Below, piece after piece: positions 27,414 through 35,717 of a stretch of 64,000 nt of DNA (the first letter of the stretch is position 1; every line of letters begins with the position of its first letter). The stretch covers positions 310,001-374,000 of the forward strand of contig NZ_QEKM01000001.1 of assembly GCF_003096555.1 (NCBI RefSeq), written 5' to 3'. Below the pieces are notes generated by a model that was not told where the DNA came from, did no database searches, and saw nothing but the letters and a program-made list of their open reading frames with translations. The stretch is from Simplicispira sp. 125. Its GTDB lineage: Bacteria > Pseudomonadota > Gammaproteobacteria > Burkholderiales > Burkholderiaceae_C. The position numbers were made by a program, and so were the translations under genes.

Positions 27414-28100
27414 TTATTCGAGAACAAAATTGATGGGCACCTGGTACCACATGGCTTCGGCCACGCCGTTGCGCTTGCCGGGCACGAAGCGCCAGCGCCT
27501 GACGGTGTCCTGGGCCTGGCGGTCGAGGCGGTCGAAACCGCTGGATTTCTGGACCTCCACCTTTTGCGGCAGACCATCGGTACCAATGAGTACGCGCAGC
27601 ATGACCTTGCCCTGTTCGCCCATGCGTTTGCTGATGGCCGGGTAGCTGGGCGCCGGGTTCTGCAGGTAGGCGGCGTTGCTCGATGGCAGTTCGATGCGCG
27701 CGGGGGCCGGTGGGGCAGGGGGCGCCGGTGGTGCCGCCACTTCCACAGGCGCCTCGATGGGCGGCGCGGGTGGCTGTGGTGTCGTCACGCCCAGGGGGGC
27801 GTTGGGCGCAGGCGTGGGGTCGGGCACCGCCATGGGCATGGGGGCTGGGCGGGGCTTTTGAATTTTGGGCGCGGGCTGCACCGGCGGGGGCGCGGGGGGC
27901 GGGGGCGGTGCCACCTTGGGCGCGGGCGGGGTGATGAACTCGCTCAACAACTCGACGGGAACGACCACTTCCACGGCGCGGCGCAGCAGGCCGGTTTGCA
28001 GGGCCCACAGGCCAGCCACATGCAGCAATACCACGCCGATGGCGATGACAGCGGTGCGACTCAGCCCTCCGGGTTGCTCGAATCGATCGTAGGTTGACAT
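27414..28100 (-). CDS. tonB: Energy transducer TonB
   Basis: 228 residues. N-terminal anchor (TAVIAIGVVLLHVAGLWALQ) with the His needed for ExbB/ExbD coupling, a long proline-rich periplasmic linker (about 55-140, many PAP/PPP repeats) and a C-terminal TonB domain ending RRWRFVPGKRNGVAEAMWYQ. Transmits energy to outer-membrane receptors such as the siderophore receptor at 30449-32680. Confidence 0.95.
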   Translation of the reverse strand: MSTYDRFEQPGGLSRTAVIAIGVVLLHVAGLWALQTGLLRRAVEVVVPVELLSEFITPPAPKVAPPPPPAPPPVQPAPKIQKPRPAPMPMAVPDPTPAPNAPLGVTTPQPPAPPIEAPVEVAAPPAPPAPPAPARIELPSSNAAYLQNPAPSYPAISKRMGEQGKVMLRVLIGTDGLPQKVEVQKSSGFDRLDRQAQDTVRRWRFVPGKRNGVAEAMWYQVPINFVLE

Positions 28101-28160
28101 AAAAAATGAATAGCAGTCAGCGCAGTACAGGCCTGCACCACGGCAGAAATGAGGCGTTTT

Positions 28161-28235
28161 TTAACGGCGCAAAATCCAGCCCAGGGAACCCACTACCAGC
28201 AGCAGGCAGATCAGCAGTGTAGTGAAAAGCTCCAT
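28161..28235 (-). CDS. Putative 24-residue membrane microprotein
   Basis: An ATG frame of 24 codons encoding one hydrophobic helix: starts MELFTTLLICLLLV and ends GWILRR, a positive-inside C-terminus. It begins six bases after the bfd stop, and AGGTTGA within the end of bfd can act as ribosome-binding site. It lies between bfd and tonB in the same orientation. Composition and placement suggest a real small membrane protein of the iron operon, but length gives no statistical support. Confidence 0.45.
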   Translation of the reverse strand: MELFTTLLICLLLVVGSLGWILRR

Positions 28236-28241
28236 GGCGGC

Positions 28242-28469
28242 TCAACCTGCACAGGCGCAGGTTGACGGTGTGCATGCGGCTGTATTGTGCAATGCAGCAA
28301 CCGGGTGGCTGCTTTGGCACTGGGCCACCACATCGCGTGCGCAGCCTTCGCACTGGCCGCACTGGGTGGCCACGCCCAGTTCAAACTGGATTTCGTCAAA
28401 GCCCATGCCCGCACGAACGTGGCGAGCGATTTCACGGTCAGAGACCCGGCGGCAGACACAGACGATCAT
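28242..28469 (-). CDS. bfd: Bacterioferritin-associated ferredoxin-like (2Fe-2S) protein
   Basis: 75 residues. MIVCVCRRVSDREI, then ATQCGQCEGCARDVV: four Cys in the C-x-C ... C-x2-C pattern of the BFD [2Fe-2S] domain. Bfd reduces iron in bacterioferritin so that it can be released under iron shortage. The C-terminal tail (about 55-75) is Cys/Ala-rich and extra compared with the ~64-residue E. coli protein. A Fur-like palindrome lies 35 bases upstream. Confidence 0.88.
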   Translation of the reverse strand: MIVCVCRRVSDREIARHVRAGMGFDEIQFELGVATQCGQCEGCARDVVAQCQSSHPVAALHNTAACTPSTCACAG

Positions 28470-28503
28470 GGCAGTCAGTGGTGGATAAAGTGATGAAATT
28501 ATA

Positions 28504-28522
28504 AATGCGAATCCATCGCATT
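28504..28522. promoter_or_regulatory. Fur-like box before bfd
   Basis: AATGCGAATCCATCGCATT has perfect 7-bp inverted arms (AATGCGA/TCGCATT) and the spacing of a Fur site, resembling the AATGAGAATnATTCTCATT form. Confidence 0.65.
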
Positions 28523-28560
28523 AGCAATATGTGTGGATCTTTGGGATGGATAAACACAGG

Positions 28561-29682
28561 TTATTCGAGCAGGGCGCGGCTGGCATGCGCGGGCGTGGCG
28601 CAGCCGGTCAGGGCCATGGCCATTTCCAGTTCGTCGCAGAGCAGGCGCAACACATGGGCGACACCGGTGGCGCCGGCGGTGGCCAACCCGTAGATGGCGG
28701 GGCGGCCCAGCAGCACGGCCGTTGCGCCCAGTGCCAGGGCCTTGAGCACATCGGTGCCGCGGTGGATGCCGCCATCGACCAGCAGCGGTAGAGCGCCTTG
28801 CAGGGCATCGGCAATCCGCGCCAGTGCATGGGCCGAGGCAGGTGCCGTGTCAAGCGTACGGCCGCCGTGGTTGGAAACGATCAGACCAGCCACGCCCAGG
28901 GCGGCCGCCTGCAGCGCATCCTGGGGGTGCAGCACGCCCTTGAGCAGCACCGGCAGGCGCGTCTGTGATTGCAGCCACTGCACATCGTCCCAGGTGGGGG
29001 CGTGCTCGACGAGGCCCTGGCACAGCAGGTGGGTACCGTCCGTGGTTTGCGGCTGAGGGGGCGGCGGAGCCAGCCCGGCCAGGTTCACCGCTGCAATGCC
29101 GGGTGGCAGGTGAAAGCCTGCGCGGCGTTCGCGGTCGCGTGCACCGCTGGTGGGGGCGTCTACTGTGAGCACCAGGGCTTCGTAGCCTGCGGCCTCTGCG
29201 CGCTGCACCAGCGCGCGGGTGAAGCCCCGGTCGTGCTGCAGGTAGAGCTGAAACCACAGCGGGCCACGCGCCGGGTCGTCCAGAAAGACCTGGGCCACTT
29301 CTTCCAGCGGCGTGCTGGCCTGGGTGCTGAGCACCATGCCTGCACCCAGCGCAGCGGCCGCATAGGCGCTGGCCCGTTCTCCGTCGGGGTGGGCCAGCCG
29401 CTGGTAGGCCACCGGGGCCAACAAAATGGGGTGGGCCAGCGTGCGCCCCAGCAGGGTGGTGCGGGTGTGGCCGCCGGCAAGAGAGCGCAGTATGCGCGGC
29501 TGCAGGGTGAGCCCGTCCCAGGCGCTGCGGTTGGCGCGCAGTGTGATTTCGTCCGCAGCGCCGCCGCTGAAATAGGCCCAGGCGGGATCGTCCAGGCGCT
29601 GGCGTGCATGCTGCGCGTAGTCGGCCAGGGCCACGGTGTCTTCTGGAATAGGCTGGCGCTGCAGTGAAAAAGTTTTAGTCAA
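28561..29682 (-). CDS. FMN-dependent alpha-hydroxy-acid oxidising enzyme
   Basis: 373 residues of the L-lactate dehydrogenase/glycolate oxidase family. Visible active-site segments: AYFSGGAADE near the N-terminus, QLYLQHD, the Lys of LLKGVLHPQDA, the catalytic His of SNHGGRTLD, and FMN-phosphate site DGGIHRGTDVLKALALGA. Substrate (lactate, mandelate or another 2-hydroxyacid) cannot be told. The start appears to be TTG at 29682, and the start region overlaps a dispersed repeat copy. Sits inside the iron cluster but need not belong to it. Confidence 0.9.
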   Translation of the reverse strand: MTKTFSLQRQPIPEDTVALADYAQHARQRLDDPAWAYFSGGAADEITLRANRSAWDGLTLQPRILRSLAGGHTRTTLLGRTLAHPILLAPVAYQRLAHPDGERASAYAAAALGAGMVLSTQASTPLEEVAQVFLDDPARGPLWFQLYLQHDRGFTRALVQRAEAAGYEALVLTVDAPTSGARDRERRAGFHLPPGIAAVNLAGLAPPPPQPQTTDGTHLLCQGLVEHAPTWDDVQWLQSQTRLPVLLKGVLHPQDALQAAALGVAGLIVSNHGGRTLDTAPASAHALARIADALQGALPLLVDGGIHRGTDVLKALALGATAVLLGRPAIYGLATAGATGVAHVLRLLCDELEMAMALTGCATPAHASRALLE

Positions 29683-29730
29683 AATGGCCTCTAGGGCAAT
29701 ACCATCAAGCGCAAGCAGCTATTGTTTTTA
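29677..29730 (-). repeat. Dispersed palindromic repeat copy at the hydroxyacid oxidase start
   Basis: Minus strand: AACAATAGCTGCTTGCGCTT, then GATGGTATTGCCCTAGAGGCC and TTTTGACT. One of the best matches to the family; it contains the TTG start codon of the downstream gene at its right end. Confidence 0.85.
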
Positions 29731-29732
29731 AG

Positions 29733-30422
29733 TCAGGCATCAGCCCACATGCGCAGCAGGTTGTGGTAGGTGCCCGTCAGCCCGACGACGGCGGGCGCGC
29801 TCTCGCCGATGGCGCTGCGCAGCTTGAGCAAATCCATGTCCATGTCGAACAGCAACTGGCGTTGCTCGGTCGAGCGCACCATGCTTTCGATCCAGAAAAA
29901 GCTGGCTACGCGGGCACCCCGCGTGACGGGCGTGACCTGGTGCACCGTGGAGCTGGGGTAGAGCACCATGTCGCCTGCAGGCAGCCGCACGACGCGCTCG
30001 CCCTGCGGGTGCTGGATGAGCAGCTCGCCGCCGTCGTAGTCCTGCGGGTCGGTGAGGAACAGGGTGCAGGAAATGTCGCTGCGTACCCATTGGTCGGGTA
30101 CCTTGGAGCGCAGTACGGCACCGTCCACATGGGCGCCGTAGAAGTTGCTTTCGCCGCGGTAGCGGTTGAACAGCGGGTTGAATATTTTTTTGGGCAGCGC
30201 GGCAGAAAAGAACACGGCATCGCGCTGCAATGCAGACAGCACCAGGGCGCGCAGTTGCTGCGTCTGGGTGCTGTCCTGCGCGAGTTGCTCGTTGCGCTTG
30301 TGCGCCAGGGCCTGCGCCCCTGCGCTGCTGCGTCCATCCACCCAAGGAGCATCGTCGCCGAGCAGGCTGCGGGCAGTGGCGACCTCTTGGGGGGTGAGAA
30401 TGTTTTTGAGATGCAGGAACAT
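29733..30422 (-). CDS. piuC: PKHD-type Fe(II)/2-oxoglutarate hydroxylase (PiuC-like)
   Basis: 229 residues. 2-His-1-carboxylate iron site His98, Asp100 (YGAHVDGAV) and His161 (STVHQVTP), with Arg171 for 2-oxoglutarate. PiuC-type genes are typically paired with a TonB-dependent catecholate siderophore receptor, as here (26 bases downstream of it). The hydroxylated substrate is unknown. Confidence 0.93.
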   Translation of the reverse strand: MFLHLKNILTPQEVATARSLLGDDAPWVDGRSSAGAQALAHKRNEQLAQDSTQTQQLRALVLSALQRDAVFFSAALPKKIFNPLFNRYRGESNFYGAHVDGAVLRSKVPDQWVRSDISCTLFLTDPQDYDGGELLIQHPQGERVVRLPAGDMVLYPSSTVHQVTPVTRGARVASFFWIESMVRSTEQRQLLFDMDMDLLKLRSAIGESAPAVVGLTGTYHNLLRMWADA

Positions 30423-30448
30423 GGTGGATGCAGCAGGCAGGCAGGGAC

Positions 30449-32680
30449 TTAGAAGCGCGTCTTGAGCACCAGTTGCACCGAGCGCGGGGCGCCAGGGGCG
30501 TAGAAGCCGCGGTACAGCGCATCGGCATAGAGCTTGTTGGTCAGGTTCTGGACGTTCAGCTTGAGGGAGGTTTTGTCATCAAAGCTGTATTCGACCATCG
30601 CATCGGCCGTGACAAAGCTGCTGGCCTCCATGGCGCGCGAGCCTTCGGGGTTTTGTGCGCCACGGTAGGTCAGGCCGCCGCCTACGCGCACTTTGGGCGT
30701 CACCGCGTAGGTGCTCCAGAGGCTGCCGCTGTGCTTGGGCGTCAGGCCCGGGCGATCGCCCTGCACCTGTGCGCCACCGCCGTTGGCGGCGAGCACCGTA
30801 GTGCTTTTGTCGATTTTTGCGCTGGGAATCCAGGTGTGGTTCCAGAAGATCTCCCACTTCGGCGAAATGCGACCCGCCAGGTTGAACTCCATGCCGGTGG
30901 CGTGGCGCTTGCCCGAGAGCAGGTAACCAGGGTTGTCGGGGTCGGTGTTGCGCTCGTTGAATTTTTCGCTGTAGAAAGCGGCCACGCCCAGCAGGGCGCG
31001 GCGCTCGAACAGTTCCCACTTGCCGCCGATCTCAAAGTTGCGGCTTTTTTCGGGCGGTGTGTCGGCCAGTGAACCGGTATTGGCGTTCACACTGCCGAAT
31101 TGGTAGGTGTCGGCCGAGGTGTTGAACGAGGAGCCGTACGACACGTAGTAAGACGCCAGTTCATCGGGTTGGAACAGCACGCCCACACGGGGGCTCCACA
31201 AGCCGTCCGAGGTTTCATCGCTCAAAGAGCCGTTCGCGTTGCGGTACGAGGCCTTGAACTGGTCGTAGCGCAGGCCGCCGACCAGCTTGATGGTCGAGTT
31301 CAGCGACATCGTGTCTTGCAGGTACAGGCCAATATTCTGTGCCTTGAAGGTGTTATAGGCCACCGGAGCGCGCATATCGGGTGCCCAGGCTCCGTTGTTG
31401 GGCGTGCCCACGGTCGTGCCCAGGCCGTTGGTGGCCGACGAATTGCCCGCTGCGTTGGCATAGCTCGAGTTGCGGTTGGCGTCGTCGTGGTAGTAATCCA
31501 CGCCGGCCAGGATGTCGTGCTTCTTGCCACCCCAATTGAACGAGTGGGTGTAGTCGCTTTGCAGCTGCGTCATCGTGCTGTCGCCGATGCGGCCTTTGGA
31601 GGTGCGCGTCAGCGGCGTGCTGGCGTTGATCTGGTCGAGAGCGGTGATGGGCGTGCCAAAGCGGATTACGCTGGCCAGCAGGTCGCGCTCATACTTGCCG
31701 TGGCGCAGGCGCGTCTGCAGCTCGCCACCGTCGCCAAAGCGGTGAATGTGGCCCAGCGTGACGTACTGCGACGAGGTGTTGAGGTGGTCGCTGGCCAGGC
31801 CGTAGTAGTTTTTTGCCGGAAGTGTGGGCACGATCTTGCCGTTGTCGTTGATCCACGGGCTGTTGTAGCTGGGGCGGCCTTTGACATCCAAGGCGTACAG
31901 GCCGATAGAAAACTCATCGCGCGTGCCGATCCCCCAGGCAAACGTCGGCGCTATGCCGCGCTTGTCCTGCTTGGCACCGTCGTTGTCGGAGTCGTGTACC
32001 AGGGCGTTGAGGCGCAGTGCGGCGTTCTCGCCGGTCTTGAAGTTGAAGTCACCGGTGAGGCGGTTTTCCTTGCCGGTGCCCAGGGTGTACGAGACTTCGT
32101 GCTGGTCGATCAGCAAAGGCGCCTTGTTGACCTGGTTGACCACGCCGCCGGTCGAGCCCTTGCCAAACAACATGGAGGCCGAGCCCTTGAGCACTTCGAC
32201 GCGGTCGAGGTTGAAGGTGTCGCGTTCGTACAGTGGAGCATCCTTCATGCCATCGGTGTAGATGTCCCCCGCCTGGCCGAGCGAGAACCCGCGCAGGCGC
32301 ACGTCTTCTTCACCCGTTTCGCCGGACTGGAAGGTCACGCCCGCCGTGGTGCGCAGCACTTCGCGGAAGTCATCCTGGTTGCGGTCGTTCATCAACTTTT
32401 CGGTGAATACGGTGACCGATTGCGGGATGTCGCGGATGTCCTGATTTCCCTTGCCCACGGTAGTTTTCTTCACCCGCACGGTGTCCTTGCTCTGGATCTC
32501 CGCCGTGTCTTTCACGGTCACCGTGGACAGGGTGGCCGCGTTATCGGTGGTTTGGGCCCAACTGCTCATGGACGCTGCGAGCATCAGTGCGCCCAGCGGA
32601 ATCAGGGCCTTTTCAGCAGCAGGGGAATATGCGTTGTGCAAAAGCGTTGCGGAACGCTGCTGCGTGGGTTTCTTTGCCAA
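30449..32680 (-). CDS. TonB-dependent siderophore receptor (Fiu/PiuA type)
   Basis: 743 residues. Signal peptide region (LIPLGALMLAASMSSWAQTT), plug domain (about 75-190, with IPQSVTVFTEKLMNDRNQDD and VRLRGFSLGQAGDIYTDGM), and a 22-strand barrel ending in the outer-membrane C-terminal Phe (SVQLVLKTRF). The TonB box is near the mature N-terminus. The family takes up ferric catecholates. Start: TTG 32680, five bases after GGAGG; the longer frame to 32788 has no such site. A Fur box lies upstream; piuC follows. Confidence 0.93.
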   Translation of the reverse strand: MAKKPTQQRSATLLHNAYSPAAEKALIPLGALMLAASMSSWAQTTDNAATLSTVTVKDTAEIQSKDTVRVKKTTVGKGNQDIRDIPQSVTVFTEKLMNDRNQDDFREVLRTTAGVTFQSGETGEEDVRLRGFSLGQAGDIYTDGMKDAPLYERDTFNLDRVEVLKGSASMLFGKGSTGGVVNQVNKAPLLIDQHEVSYTLGTGKENRLTGDFNFKTGENAALRLNALVHDSDNDGAKQDKRGIAPTFAWGIGTRDEFSIGLYALDVKGRPSYNSPWINDNGKIVPTLPAKNYYGLASDHLNTSSQYVTLGHIHRFGDGGELQTRLRHGKYERDLLASVIRFGTPITALDQINASTPLTRTSKGRIGDSTMTQLQSDYTHSFNWGGKKHDILAGVDYYHDDANRNSSYANAAGNSSATNGLGTTVGTPNNGAWAPDMRAPVAYNTFKAQNIGLYLQDTMSLNSTIKLVGGLRYDQFKASYRNANGSLSDETSDGLWSPRVGVLFQPDELASYYVSYGSSFNTSADTYQFGSVNANTGSLADTPPEKSRNFEIGGKWELFERRALLGVAAFYSEKFNERNTDPDNPGYLLSGKRHATGMEFNLAGRISPKWEIFWNHTWIPSAKIDKSTTVLAANGGGAQVQGDRPGLTPKHSGSLWSTYAVTPKVRVGGGLTYRGAQNPEGSRAMEASSFVTADAMVEYSFDDKTSLKLNVQNLTNKLYADALYRGFYAPGAPRSVQLVLKTRF

Positions 32681-32802
32681 AGTGGCCTCCGTTGGTTGGA
32701 AATGCAATGGACACCGCAGAAGGTGTCGCCAAGGTGGAGCGCTAGGCAGTGGCTGGCAAAGGCGTGGCTGTGCGGGTATCGCGCACAAGGATGTTAAATC
32801 AA

Positions 32803-32821
32803 ACGATAGTCATTATCATTC
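32803..32821. promoter_or_regulatory. Fur box before the siderophore receptor
   Basis: ACGATAGTCATTATCATTC; on the minus strand AATGATAATGACTATC matches 14 of 16 positions of the Fur core. About 120 bases before the receptor start. Confidence 0.8.
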
Positions 32822-32862
32822 GTGTTGATGTATTTTCGCCACAGGATCAGATCAAACAGACG

Positions 32863-32887
32863 AAAAAAAGCCGGCAAAGCCGGCTTT
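32863..32887 (-). terminator. Terminator of the SWIB gene
   Basis: AAAGCCGGC/GCCGGCTTT hairpin with loop AAA; on the minus strand followed by seven T. It starts 19 bases after the stop codon at 32906. Confidence 0.85.
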
Positions 32888-32905
32888 GGGGAGCGCAGTC
32901 GCTCG

Positions 32906-33223
32906 TTATTTCACGTGCTTGCCAATCAGGCCGGCCATTTCGAACATGGACACCTGGGGTTTGCCAAAGATTTCCTTGAGCTTGGCATCGGCATTGATCA
33001 TGCGTTTGTTGGCGGCGTCCTGCAGGTTGTTGGCCTTGATGTAGACCCACAGCTTGCTGATGACCTCGGTGCGTGGCAGCGGTGCTGCACCCACGACAGC
33101 CGCCAGGGCGGGGCTGGGCGTCAGGGCTTTCATGAACGCGGCGTTAGGGGTGCGCTTCTTGGCGGGAGCAGCGGTCTTGGCAGCAGCGGCTGGTGTGGCC
33201 GGGGCTTTTTTTGCAGTTGCCAT
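32906..33223 (-). CDS. SWIB/MDM2 domain protein with histone-like tail
   Basis: 105 residues. The N-terminus (about 1-25) is Ala/Lys/Pro-rich (MATAKKAPATPAAAAKTAAP) like bacterial H1-type tails; the rest is a SWIB domain (LPRTEVISKLWVYIKANNLQ, then INADAKLKEIFGKPQVSMFE). In eukaryotes SWIB is found in chromatin remodellers; in bacteria stand-alone SWIB proteins occur in Chlamydia and many beta/gammaproteobacteria with unclear function, perhaps in nucleoid or topoisomerase activity. ATG 33223 follows AAGGAAA. Confidence 0.88.
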   Translation of the reverse strand: MATAKKAPATPAAAAKTAAPAKKRTPNAAFMKALTPSPALAAVVGAAPLPRTEVISKLWVYIKANNLQDAANKRMINADAKLKEIFGKPQVSMFEMAGLIGKHVK

Positions 33224-33386
33224 GTTGGGAATTTCCTTGTTGGGATGGGTCAATGCACCAGCGAAAACCTGCTTTTCCACTGGCATACGGAATGCTACTG
33301 GTAAAAAATCGGCTTTCCAAGCGGGTTCAGGGTTTTTTTGCTTCGCCATGTTGCAGCATTGCGATGGCGGCGCTTTTGTGGGCGCG

Positions 33387-34202
33387 CTAGTGACAGGCTT
33401 GCTGGCTATTGACGATGCGTTTGAGGGCATCGGGGCTCAAAATACGCACATGGCGCTGCTTGACCTCGACAATGCCTTCTTCCACAAATTTTGAGAAAGT
33501 GCGGCTCACGGTCTCAAGTTTCAGGCCCAGGTAGCTGCCGATTTCTTCGCGCGTCATGCGCAGCACCAACTCTGACTGCGAGAACCCGCGTGCATGCAGG
33601 CGCTGCACCAGGTTGAGCAAAAAGGCGGCCAATCGCTCTTCAGCGCGCATGCTGCCCAGCAGCAACATGACGCCGTGCTCACGCACGATCTCGCGGCTCA
33701 TGATTTTGTGCACGTGGTGCTGCAGGGCGTTGACTTCGCGCGACAGTTCTTCAATGCGGTCGAAGGGCATGACGCAGACTTCGGCGTCTTCGAGGGCCAC
33801 TGCATCGCAGGTATGGTGGTCGTTGACGATGCCGTCCAGGCCGATGATCTCGCCGGCCATTTGAAAGCCTGTGACCTGGTCGCGCCCGTCCTCGGTCGCT
33901 ACGCAGGTCTTGAAGAAGCCTGTGCGGATGGCAAACAGCGAGGTGAACTGTTCGCCATTGCGGAACAGCGTGGTGCCACGCTTGATCTTTCGCCGTACCG
34001 CCACGACATCGTCAATGCGCTTGAGTTGTTCGTCGTTCAGACCCACCGGCATGCACAATTCACGCAAATTGCAGTTCGAACACGCAACCTTGAACGCCTG
34101 GGGTGTCATGTGAACGGGTACCTGTCCGGTTTCAGACAGAGCGCCCGACGACTCGTCGGCATGGGATGCGGGGACGATGGAGATGCGGGTTGGGGCTGAC
34201 AT
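33387..34202 (-). CDS. fnr: FNR-type oxygen-sensing transcriptional regulator
   Basis: 271 residues. Cluster ligands Cys41, Cys44, Cys50 (CSNCNLRELC) and Cys143 (EVCVMPF) match the four that bind [4Fe-4S] in E. coli FNR. CAF-like effector domain, dimer helix, and a C-terminal HTH with ETVSRTFSKF, the E-x2-S-R contact pattern for TTGAT half-sites. Activates or represses genes under low oxygen. Divergent from hemN, sharing a single FNR box. Confidence 0.95.
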   Translation of the reverse strand: MSAPTRISIVPASHADESSGALSETGQVPVHMTPQAFKVACSNCNLRELCMPVGLNDEQLKRIDDVVAVRRKIKRGTTLFRNGEQFTSLFAIRTGFFKTCVATEDGRDQVTGFQMAGEIIGLDGIVNDHHTCDAVALEDAEVCVMPFDRIEELSREVNALQHHVHKIMSREIVREHGVMLLLGSMRAEERLAAFLLNLVQRLHARGFSQSELVLRMTREEIGSYLGLKLETVSRTFSKFVEEGIVEVKQRHVRILSPDALKRIVNSQQACH

Positions 34203-34264
34203 AAGTCAAATTATCACCCATTCTGCATTTTTGCCAGAACAGAGCCAGTAGCTCCAACAGGTGC

Positions 34265-34278
34265 TTGACCAAAATCAA
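34265..34278. promoter_or_regulatory. FNR box between fnr and hemN
   Basis: TTGACCAAAATCAA fits TTGAT-N4-ATCAA with one mismatch. It lies 51 bases before the hemN ATG and 62 bases before the fnr ATG, so it can control both, including fnr autoregulation. Confidence 0.8.
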
Positions 34279-34329
34279 GATTCGAGCCGCTAATCTGGGG
34301 CACATTAGAAAAGCCAGCTAGGAACCTAA

Positions 34330-35712
34330 ATGACTGTTGTAACCCCTGAATTGCTCACCCGGTTTGATGTATCGGGACCCCGTTACACCTCGTACCCCAC
34401 CGCTGACCGCTTTGTTGATGCCTTCGGTGAGGACGAATACGTGCTGGCCCTGCAGCAGCGCAGGCAAAGCGCCGTGGGCAAGGCCTTGCCCTTGTCGGTG
34501 TACGTTCACATCCCGTTTTGCGAGTCGCTGTGCTATTACTGCGCCTGCAACAAGATCATTACCAAGCACCATGATCGTGCTGATGTGTATCTGCGCTATT
34601 TGAACCGCGAGATTGAGTTACACACGGCGCACTGCGGCGTGGGCCAGGTGGTCAGCCAGATCCACTTGGGTGGCGGCACGCCCACCTTTCTCTCCGATGA
34701 GGGGCTGCGTGACCTCATGGGCATGCTGCGCAACCATTTCACTTTGGTGCCCGGCGGTGAGTATTCGATCGAGGTCGACCCCCGTACCGTGGATGCAGAT
34801 CGGCTGGCCCTGCTGCACGAACTGGGATTCAACCGCCTGAGCTTCGGTGTGCAGGATTTCGACCCTGAAGTGCAGAAAGCCGTGCACCGCATCCAGCCCA
34901 AGGAGCAGGTTTTTTCCCTGGTCGAGTCGGCGCGCTCCATTGGCTTTGATTCCATCAACGTCGACCTGATTTACGGCTTGCCCAAGCAAACCCCTGATTC
35001 ATTCGACCGCACGCTGGCGCAGGTAGCCGAGTTGCGCCCCGACCGCATTGCGCTGTATGCCTACGCCCATTTGCCCGAGCGCTTCAAGCCGCAACGGCGC
35101 ATTGTGTGGGCAGACCTGCCCATGGCATCGGCCAAGGTGTCGATGCTGTCGCGTTCGCTGGAGGCATTCAGCGCAGCGGGCTATGTTTATGTGGGCATGG
35201 ACCATTTCGCACTGCCGGACGATGCGCTGGCCATCGCCAAGCGCCAGGGGCGTCTGCACCGCAACTTCCAGGGTTACAGCACGCAGCCCGACTGCGACCT
35301 GATTGCCCTGGGGGTTTCTGCAATTGGCCGCGTGGGCGCTACCTATAGCCAGAACGCCAAAACCCTGGACGACTATTACGATCGGCTCAACCAGGGCCAC
35401 CTGCCGGTGGTACGCGGCCTGGCGCTGACGCGCGACGACCTGGTGCGCCGTGCCGTCATCATGGCTTTGATGTGCCAGGGAGAATTGCTTTTTGAACCCA
35501 TGGAGCAATCCTGGCTGATTGACTTTCGCACTTACTTTGCCACCGAGTTGGAGCAGTTGAAGGAGATGGAGGGGCAAGGCCTTGTTGTCCTGGGTCCTGA
35601 GGGCATCGAAGTGACGGCAATGGGTTGGTACTTTGTGCGGGGCATTGCCATGGTGTTTGACCGGTATCTGCAAGCCGACAAGAACAGAGCGCGGTTTTCC
35701 CGCATCATCTAA
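34330..35712 (+). CDS. hemN: Oxygen-independent coproporphyrinogen III oxidase
   Basis: 460 residues, radical-SAM enzyme that decarboxylates coproporphyrinogen III during haem synthesis without oxygen. Radical SAM cysteines Cys64, Cys68, Cys71 (CESLCYYC) followed by the family's extra CNK; GGGTP and YSIEVDPR motifs and the HemN C-terminal domain are intact. Length equals true HemN (~457) rather than the shorter HemW. FNR box upstream fits anaerobic induction. Confidence 0.96.
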   Translation: MTVVTPELLTRFDVSGPRYTSYPTADRFVDAFGEDEYVLALQQRRQSAVGKALPLSVYVHIPFCESLCYYCACNKIITKHHDRADVYLRYLNREIELHTAHCGVGQVVSQIHLGGGTPTFLSDEGLRDLMGMLRNHFTLVPGGEYSIEVDPRTVDADRLALLHELGFNRLSFGVQDFDPEVQKAVHRIQPKEQVFSLVESARSIGFDSINVDLIYGLPKQTPDSFDRTLAQVAELRPDRIALYAYAHLPERFKPQRRIVWADLPMASAKVSMLSRSLEAFSAAGYVYVGMDHFALPDDALAIAKRQGRLHRNFQGYSTQPDCDLIALGVSAIGRVGATYSQNAKTLDDYYDRLNQGHLPVVRGLALTRDDLVRRAVIMALMCQGELLFEPMEQSWLIDFRTYFATELEQLKEMEGQGLVVLGPEGIEVTAMGWYFVRGIAMVFDRYLQADKNRARFSRII

Positions 35713-35717
35713 ACCCC

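Noticed and set aside
31100..32797. 565-codon frame on the plus strand opposite the siderophore receptor
   Set aside because: Antisense shadow in GC-rich DNA with low-complexity Val/Gly/Arg composition; the minus-strand receptor explains the region.
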